From: Saccopteryx bilineata
Taxonomy: Eukaryota > Chordata > Mammalia > Chiroptera > Emballonuridae
Length of the DNA stretch: 64,000 bases
Assembly (NCBI RefSeq): GCF_036850765.1
Contig: NC_089491.1
Coordinates: 182,445,520-182,509,519, forward strand
Direction: 5' to 3'
Of this stretch, positions 56,411-64,000 are shown piece after piece (position 1 is the stretch's first letter; each line of letters begins with the position of its first letter). Under the pieces are notes generated by a model that searched no databases, had not been told where the DNA came from, and saw nothing but the letters and a program-made list of their open reading frames with translations. The translations under genes and the position numbers were made by a program.

Positions 56411-58319
56411 GCAATCAGGGGAAATAAATTTCAAAAATATAAAAGCATTGTGGAAAGTAACATTTCTTCAAGATTCTCTCTTAGACTCTTATACTATGTA
56501 CTAGACACTGCTTCTAGTAGCTTAGGTATAAAATAGGGAATCAAAAAGAATATTTCTCCACTTTCAAGGAGTCTGCCTTAAAGTGAAAGAGACATATAAA
56601 AGGATAAACAAATTACTATACCATAGCATGATAGGCAGAGACGTGTATCAGGAAGAAAGCAGAATAGATGTAAGGGACTGAGAGGGTGGTGGGCAGCAGC
56701 GATAGTATAGGTACAATGAGCATAGAGAAATGTCAGAGGAGATGACTTTGATCAAGACCCAAAGGAAATGCGAAATGACCTATGGAGGTGTCTGTTAAGG
56801 GAGTGCCTGCAGGAAAAGGCAGCTGTTAGCATAACTGCCTTAGTCGGAGGGAGGTGGTAACATGTTGGAGAACCAGCAAGGAAGGACAGTGGGGCCTGAG
56901 CCAAGAGAGAAGTGGAAGGAGATCAGGACAAAGAAGTTATTGTGTAGGCCACAGTAAACCTTTGAATTTTATTCTAAATATCATAGAAACCATCTGGTTT
57001 TGAGCACTAGAGTAGCATGGTCTGATTTGTGTTTTAAAAGGCTCTCGCCACTGTTTTGAGAAGAGACTCTAGGAAATTATATCAGAAACAAGGATAACAG
57101 TTAAAAGGCAATTAGCAATAATCAAAGTAAGAAATATGGTGACTTGGATACGTGGAAACAGGTATGGTGGTCAAGGTGGATGGATTCAAAATATAATTTG
57201 CAAAAGAACTGAAAGAATTGGCTAATGGATGTGATTCCTGAAGTAATAATGTAAGCAGAGTTCATGATGACACCAAAGTTTGGGGTGTGAACAGCTGATT
57301 AAGGGGTTATGTCATTGACCAAACCAGGCTTTATTGAGAGAGGGATTGATTTGGTGGGCAATGGTTCATATGAGATAGATAATTGAGGAAAATGTGGGAG
57401 AGCTCTTAGTACAGAAATAAAAAGTAAAAGCAAGAAAGTAAGAGAATAAGTTAAAAGTAAAGGCAAGGGTTTCTAGTGAGACTTCAAATAAAAAATTATG
57501 TTTGATAGAAATTGAAACTTTGTAAAAGTTCAATTACTTGACTTTGTAATTGAGTAGTTCTGTTTCCACTGACCAGGAAATATTCACATATCGTTGGCAG
57601 AGTTTATAGTGACTCACTGTATTATCATTTTATTACACTCTCCTACAGAACTGGTTTAATAGTATGTTAACATATCAGTTTCTTGGAGCCCTCAGCCAAG
57701 TAAAACACAGTAGGTCTGTGAATTCATGTCTGTTGTTGAACCTAAAAGAAAACACACCAGCTCATCTTACTCTCATGAAAGTGATGGAAGCCCTAGTGAT
57801 AATGATCCTCCATGCAGTGGACAAACAGCCTATGTGCTTTTATATGTTACTGATGTGTCCACCCAGAGCAACCTATTACTCAGAAATTTTGAATTTCCCT
57901 AAGGAATCATCTTTTTATGGACACAGGTTCCTTAGGGAGTGTTTATGACAGAGCATTTTCTCTTCATTCTGTGTCACAAAGCTGCCTATCTATCACGAAG
58001 AGGAAAAGTCAGCTTTAATAAGTTGGAAGCCTATTTAAAATTCTCTAGCTCAGAGCCATTATCTCAATGCCTTTTAGTATTTCTCATTCCATATTTTCAA
58101 GCTAAAGGAAAAATTATAAAAAGGATATCCTTTCTAATCAAATACATGGCTTTGATGGTGAAAATTTGTTTGCAAAACAATTTGTAAGTCACATATATTA
58201 ATTATGTTAACTTCCAAATGCAGTACTTATAGCTATAAAATTTATCATATCAAAGTTTGGTCTTAAGAGAAAAACACAGAGACATATTAACCATATATTT
58301 AAATAAATAAAAAATATTA
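56411..58319. other. Ancient repeat-like sequence at about 56480-57400, otherwise unrecognised
   Basis: The order of phrases (CTAGACACTGCTTCTAGTAG, GGCCACAGTAAACCTTTGAA, TTTTATTCTAAATATCATAG, AGAGTAGCATGGTCTGATTT) resembles an old mammalian interspersed repeat that I recall but cannot name. The 94-codon frame at 57664-57948 and the 82-codon frame at 57939-58187 show no domain or splice support. Confidence 0.4.
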
Positions 58320-59827
58320 TGGGAGAGAGACAAGATAGCGATGGAGTAGGTGGACATACCAACTTCCACCTCCCAGAACCAAAGTGGATTACAAACTAAT
58401 TTTAAGAACCATCATCTGGAAAAACCAACTTTGGAATAAACTAACAGGACTCTTCGACCAAGGAACACCGAAGAAACCACACTGAGACTGGTAGGAAAAG
58501 TGGAAATGTGGAGAGGGTTGCCCAACTCCCTGGAGCAAATGGCAGCTGGGAGTGACTCGCATGGCAGGAAGTGAGTTTAGCAGAGATGGGTGGGGCCTGA
58601 GCCCCAGGAACAAAGCCCCAGACTGCAGCCTCAGAACCCAGAAGAGGCATATGGACAGTATTTAGCTGGAAACAAGACAGGATACTATTTGTGAGAAGAG
58701 ACTGATTTCTCAGACCCAGGATTCTTCTTAAAGGGACCTCACAGAAAACTTCTCTCACAACCACTCACCTGGGGCTCTGGGGGATGGGGAGAGAGGAAAG
58801 GACCAGAGTAGCAGGAAGAGAGTGTAATCTAGGAGGCACAGGGAGAAACACTTTGAGAGACAGCCACCCTAACCCCTGAAACAAGTCACTCCCCAAATCT
58901 GAAGTGAATGTTTCCCCTGGAAACAGGAATACCAGCAAAGGGAAGCAGGATACCAGCCAAAAAAGCTCTCCCGTGGCACTCAGAGCAGTCACTTAGAAGG
59001 AGGGAGCTTTCAGGACTACAATAGTGAGTGCTAGGGTCTGAGCTGCAGTGTCCCCACCCACATGGCTGAGGGCTCGCCCGAGGGCAGGTGGCGGCAGCAT
59101 GCAGAAGCGCAGTTCTGTCGGCAAGGACAGAAGCCAGTTGGCCACCACTGAGGCCCAGGTGTGAGCTCAGTCTTGCCCGGCTGGTGAGGAGGGGACATGC
59201 AAAAGTGGTCAAGCCCAGCTGCAGGCAGCCTGCAAACCAGCCTCTGGGGGGACGGGTGGGAACCCCAGAAGGGGTGGAGAACTGCCCTTGAGCAAGGGCT
59301 CAGGAGCACAGCCCTGCCCTGTCCAGAACTGAGGCTTGTGGCCTGACTTGGGAGCTGGCTCCTCCTGCAAGGGTGGAGCCAAAAGCCCAGAAGAGGCAGA
59401 GTCCCGCTACTGAATGTGGGCACACAGTCCTGCCCGGCCTGTGGAGCCAAGGCTTGTAGCTGTCCACGAGCGGGCTCCTACTGCAGGGGTGGGGCAAAAG
59501 CCCGGAATCAGATGGAGACCCACAGCTGAAAAAAAGTGCTCACCCCTGCCCTCAGGGCTGAGCATAATGCCACCCGCAGGGGCCAGGCAAAGGCCAAGGC
59601 CACTGAGGCTTGTACACCTGAGCACATGATCACAGCCATTCCCGTAAAGAAGAGGCAGAAACCACAGCAACAGCCCCAGTGGGCTAGCACCAGTAACACA
59701 CATATCCAAACGCCCTAGGCAGCAACAGCAGAGGGGGTGGAGGGCCTGCAGACAGACCACACCTAGGAAACACAGAGGCCACACCCAGTGGACTTCAGTG
59801 GCTAAAACCTTCTTTTACACAGACAAA
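58320..59827 (+). promoter_or_regulatory. L1-J 5'UTR (older type)
   Basis: About 1.5 kb, GC-rich in the second half, unrelated by eye to the 5'UTR of L1-B, E and I but similar at its start to L1-G (GAGTAGG, GATTACAAA, CTTTAAGAA-like). No CRE palindrome. Open frames on both strands at 59000-59780 reflect GC-rich composition. Confidence 0.7.
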
Positions 59828-60765
59828 ATGAAAAGGAAGAGAAATGCAACACAAATGAATCAAGAGAAATCCCCAGAAAAGGACCTAAATGAGTCAGATA
59901 TAACCAAATGACCAGATTCAGAGTTTAAAATAACAATTGTTAGGATGCTCAAAGATATTAGAACTACAACAGATGGTCATAACGAACACCTAAATAAATG
60001 ATAGCAAATATAAAAAAGGACATTGAAATAATAGAAAAGAATCAGTGAGAAATGACAAATACAATATCAGAAATAAAGAACACAATGGAAGAAATTTAAA
60101 GCAGGATGGATGAAGCTGAGAATCCAATCAGTGAGTTAGAGGACAAGATAAATGAAGGCATGAAAACATAGCAGAAAAAAGAAAAGAAGACTCAAAAAGT
60201 CTAAGGAAACTCTAAGAGAGCTCTGTACAACATGAAGAGATATAACATCCGCATCATAGAGGTTCCTAAAGAAGAAAAGAAAGAACAAAGGATAGAGACT
60301 TTGTTCAAACATATCATAGCTGAAAACTTCCCTCAGTTAAGGCAAGAAAACATCTCACAAGTTCAAGAAGCACAGAGAACTCCATTAAAGAGAAACCCAA
60401 AGAAATCTACACCAAGACACATCATAATTAAAATACCAAAGCTAAGCGATAAAGAGAAAATATTAAGAGCTGCTAGAGAAAAAAAGACTATCACCTACAA
60501 AGGAGCCCCCATAAGGATGACTTCCGACTTCTCAACAGAAACACTTGAGGCCAGAAGGGAATGGCAAGAAATATTCAAAGTAATGCGGAACAAGAGCCTA
60601 CAACCAAGACTACTTTATCCAGCAAGGCTATCATTTAAAATTGAAGGAGAAATAAAGAGCTTTACAGACAAAACAAAAACTCAAGAAATTCACTACAACC
60701 AAACAAATGCAGCAATAAATGCTAAGGGGCCTGTTGTAAACAGATCAAAGGAGAAAATAATATAG
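59828..60765 (+). pseudogene. L1-J ORF1, broken near the start
   Basis: The ATG at 59828 opens MKRKRNATQMNQE and hits a stop after fewer than 30 codons; more stops follow in the coiled coil. A 177-codon piece from 60232 keeps the RRM-like (YNIRIIEVPKEE) and C-terminal (TSDFSTETLEARREW) domains. Older than the young-family ORF1. Confidence 0.88.
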
Positions 60766-60795
60766 CAAAAGAGGAATACAGTTTTAAAGAATAAA

Positions 60796-63700
60796 ATGGC
60801 AATAAACAACTACATATCAATAATAACCTTAAATGTAAATGGATTAAATGATACGATCAAAAGACATAGAGTAGCTGCATGGATAAGAAAACAGGACCCA
60901 TACATATGCTGTCTACAAGAGACACACCTTAAAACAAAAGATGCACATAGACTGACAATAAAAGGATAGAAAAAAATATTTCACACAAATGGAAATGAAA
61001 AAGAAGCTGGGGTAGCAATACTTATATCAGACAAAATGAACTTTAAAATGAAGGCTATAGTAAGAGATAAAGAAGGTCACTACATAATGATAAAGGGAGC
61101 AATTCAACAGGAAGATATAACCGTTATAAATATCTACAGACCTAAATAAGAAGCACCTAAATATATAAAGCAGACTTTGATGGATTTAAAGGGCGAGATC
61201 AACAGCAATACTATAATAGTAGGGGATTTCAATACCCCACTAACATCACTAGATAAATTATCAAGAAAGAAAATTAACAAAAGAACAGCAGACTTAAAGG
61301 ACATAATAGATTAACTCAATTTAATAGAAATCTTCAGAAACTTTCACCCTAAAGGAGCAGAATATACATTCTTTATAAGTGCTCATGTTAGGGAACAAAA
61401 GTGGTCTCAACAAATTTAAGAAGATTGAAATCATATCGAGCACTTTCTCTGATCACAATGGCATGAAACTAGAAATCAACCACAACAAAAAAACTCAAAA
61501 ATTCTCAAACACATGGAAACTAAATAGCATGTTGTTAAATAACAAAGGGATTAACAATGAGATCAACGAAGAAATAAAAAATTTTCTAGAAACGAATGAT
61601 AATGAGTATACAACAACTCAAAATTTATGGGACACAGCAAAAGCAGTCTTGAAAGGGAAGTTCATAACATTACAGGCATACCTTAAAAGCTAGAAAAAGC
61701 TCAAATAAACAATTTAAACCTGCTTCTAAAATAACTAGAAAAGGAACAGCAAGTAAAGCCCAGATGTAGTAGAATGAAGGGAATTATAAAGATCAGAGAG
61801 GAAATAAATGACATAGAGGCTAAAAAAAATTACAGTGGATCAACGAAACCAGGAGCTGGTTCTTTGAAAAAGTAAACAAGATGTATGAACCTTTAACTAG
61901 ACTCAAGAAGAAAAAAGAGAGAGGACTCAAATATATAAAATTAGAAATGAGAGTGGAGAAATAACAACTGACACAACAGAAATACAAAATATTGTAAGAA
62001 ATTATTATGAAGAACTGTATACCAAAAAACTAAACAACTTAGATGAAATGGACAAATTCTTTGAAACATACAATCTTCCAAATATCAATCTGCAAGAATC
62101 AGAAAACCTAAACAGACCAATTACAACAAATGAGATCAAAACAGTTATCAAAAAATTTCCAACAAAAAAATTCCTTGGCCTGATAGCTTCACAAGTAAAT
62201 TCTACCACATATTCACACAAGAACTAACTCCTATCCTTCTCAAGCTATTTCAAAACATTCAGTCAAAAAACTACTGGAACTGATAAATGAATTCAGCAAG
62301 GTGGCAGGATATAAAATTAATACTAGAAATCAGAGGCATTTTTATATACTAACAATGAACTGTCAAAAAGAGAAATTAAGAAATCAATCCCCTTCACCAT
62401 TGCAACCAAAAAAATAAAGTACCTAGGAATAAATTTAACCAGGGAGACTAAAGACTTGTACTGAGCATATTATAAAACATTGATAAAAGAAATCAGGGAA
62501 GATACAAACAAGTGGAAGCATATACCATGCTCATGGTTAGGAAGAATAAACATCATTAAAATGTCTATATTACCCAAAGCAATTTATAAATTTAATACAA
62601 TATCAATTAAAATATCAATGACTTACTTCAAAGATATAGAACATATATGCCAAAAATTTATACGGAACCAAAAGAGAACACAAATAGCCTCAGCAATCTT
62701 GAAAAAGAAGAATAAAGTGGGAGGTATCACACTTCCGGATATCGAGTTATACTACAAGGCCATTATACTCAATACAGCCTGGTACTGGCATAAGAACAGG
62801 CTTATAGATCAATGGAACAGAACAGAGAACCCAGAAATAAATCACACTTTTATGGACAACTGATGTTTGACAAAGGAGGTAAGAACATACATTGTAGTAA
62901 AGACAGCCTCTTCAACAAATGGTGTTGGGAAAATTGAACAGCTACCTGCAAAAACATGAAAGTAGACCACGAACTTACACCATTCACAAAAATAAACTCA
63001 AAATGGAGAAAAGAACCATTCGTGAAACCATAAGTAAGCATCTTAGAAGAAAACATAAGCAGTAAGCTCTCCAACATCTCTTGCAGCAATATATTTGCCG
63101 ATTTATCTCCACAAGCAAATGAAATAAAAGACAGGATAAACAAATGGCACTATATTAAACTAAAAAGCTTTTGCACAGCTAAAGACAATTAGAACAGAAT
63201 AAAAAGACAAACTACACAATGGGAGAACATATTTGACTATTAATACGTCTGATAAGGAGTTAATAACCAAAATTTATAAAGAACTTGTAAAACTCAATAC
63301 CAGGAAGACAGACAATCCAATCAAAAAATGGGTGAAAGAAATGAATAGACACTTCTTCAAAGAGTACATATAGATGGCCAATAGGCATATAAAAAAACGC
63401 TCAACATCACTAATCATTAGACAAATGCAAATTAAAACCACAATGAGATATCTCACACCAGTCAGAATGGCGCTCATCAACAGAACAACACAAAATAAGT
63501 GCTGGCAAGCATGTAGAGAAAAGGGAACCCTCCTGCACTGCTGGCGGGAATGCAGACTGGTTCAGCCACTATGGAGAACAGTATGGAGATTCCTCAAAAA
63601 ATTAAAAATTGAACTGCCTTTTGACCCAGCTATCCCACTGTTAGGAATATACCCCAAGAACACCATAGCACTGTTTCAAAAGAAGAAATGCACCCCCATG

Positions 63701-63877
63701 TTTATGGCAGCACTGTTTACAATAGCGAAGATCTGGAAACAGCCCAAGTGTCCGTCAATGGACAAGTGGATTAGAAAGTTTTGGTACATATATACTATGG
63801 AATACTACTCAGCCATAAGAAATGATGACATCGGTCCTTTACAACAATATGGATGGACCTTGATAACATTATACTGA
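60796..63877 (+). pseudogene. L1-J ORF2 with large RT deletion
   Basis: The ATG at 60796-60798 starts [19 protein letters not shown]. Endonuclease marks LQETHL (about 60914) and VGDFNTPL (about 61220) are visible. Pieces 61379-61693, 62480-62863 and 63374-63877 are open. At 62261 the sequence jumps from RT fingers to the thumb, losing motifs A, B and C including FADD. The Cys-rich end (CWQAC…HCWREC) is at about 63500-63552. Confidence 0.9.
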
Positions 63878-64000
63878 GCAAAATAAGTAAATCAGAAAAA
63901 ACTAAGAACTGTATGATTCCATACATAGGTGAGACATAAAAATGAGACTCAGGGACATGGACAAGAGTGTGGGGGTTATGGGGTGTGGGGAAGGAAATGA
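63878..64000 (+). other. L1-J 3'UTR start, cut by window end
   Basis: GAGACATAAAAATGAGACTC and a G-rich GTGTGGGGGTTATGGGGTG follow the ORF2 end, as in the other L1 copies. Confidence 0.8.

Larger units (their letters stand above)
58320..64000 (+). mobile_element. L1-J: older LINE-1, RT core deleted, runs off the window
   Basis: 5'UTR 58320-59827 (head AGACAAGATAGCGATGGAG, a decayed YY1-like site), ORF1 59828-60765, ORF2 60796-63877, and start of a 3'UTR. Same older family as L1-G. About 640 bp of ORF2 are missing at 62261. Its 3' end is outside the window. Confidence 0.92.

Noticed and set aside
58889..59784. Several 100-139-codon minus frames in the L1-J 5'UTR
   Set aside because: GC-rich older L1 leader; frames overlap one another in different phases and show no recognisable protein.
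1..64000. CRISPR array, bacterial operon, rRNA or phage features
   Set aside because: The window is mammalian; no spaced direct repeats, operon structure or rRNA were seen.

Overview
This window is repeat-dense mammalian DNA with no host gene I can name. The best guess is a bat of the horseshoe-bat group (Rhinolophoidea). Two tRNA-derived SINE types point there: one opening with a 'GCC(C)TGGC(C/T)GGT-GGCTCAGCGGTAGAGC' type head, and one with a 'GCCTGACCAGG(C)…GTGGATAGAGC' type head; from memory both are abundant in that group. Large, recent, nearly intact LINE-1 (L1) copies argue against a fruit bat, whose L1s are reported inactive. MIR, L2, MER5A and MLT1 repeats confirm a placental mammal. 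The species call is an inference from memory and was not searched.

Layout. I name the L1 copies A to J. (1) 1-8745: L1-A, a fragment on the minus strand, is abutted by L1-B, a full-length young L1 on the minus strand. (2) 8746-19687: mostly old DNA, with a palindromic DNA-transposon relic, a SINE, L1-C (old, minus), a possible minus-strand exon at 14483-14586, an MLT1 LTR, L1-D (ancient), and a second MLT1 LTR split by a 497-bp hAT element. After these come L2, MIR and another SINE. (3) 19701-27380: L1-E, full length, plus strand, followed directly by an older minus-strand SINE that shares its target site. (4) 27811-37945: older sequence with MER5A, L2, four SINEs, a short L1-F piece and stretches with nothing I recognise. 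(5) 37946-56393: an L1 pile-up. L1-G is old, internally scrambled and carries a 191-bp hAT. L1-H is truncated at its 5' end and split by a SINE. L1-I is full length and sits in the tail of L1-H. (6) 56411-58319: old sequence, then L1-J, an older L1 that runs off the window end with its reverse-transcriptase core deleted. L1 sequence makes up roughly two thirds of the window.

How the parts work. The three full-length young L1s (B, E, I) share one plan. A 5'UTR of about 2.3-2.4 kb starts with a CRE (TGACGTCA) and a YY1-like site. Next comes a GC-rich block holding a tandem-repeat cassette that differs in every copy, then an ordinary stretch and a long pyrimidine-rich stretch (sense strand). ORF1 (330-331 codons) is intact in all three. 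ORF2 encodes an endonuclease, a reverse transcriptase and a Cys-rich C terminus, and is broken in all three. A guanine-rich 3'UTR and poly(A) follow. L1-I is closest to intact, with one frameshift and one nonsense codon in ORF2. The SINEs are presumably mobilised in trans by L1 protein, as their A-rich tails and target-site duplications suggest.

The most interesting observations are the long L1 5'UTR with its copy-specific tandem cassettes, a nested L1-in-L1 insertion whose outer target-site duplication can be rejoined across 13 kb, repeated use of one insertion site by a SINE and L1-E, an OposCharlie1-like hAT of a type linked to horizontal transfer, and a possible unrecognised coding exon.
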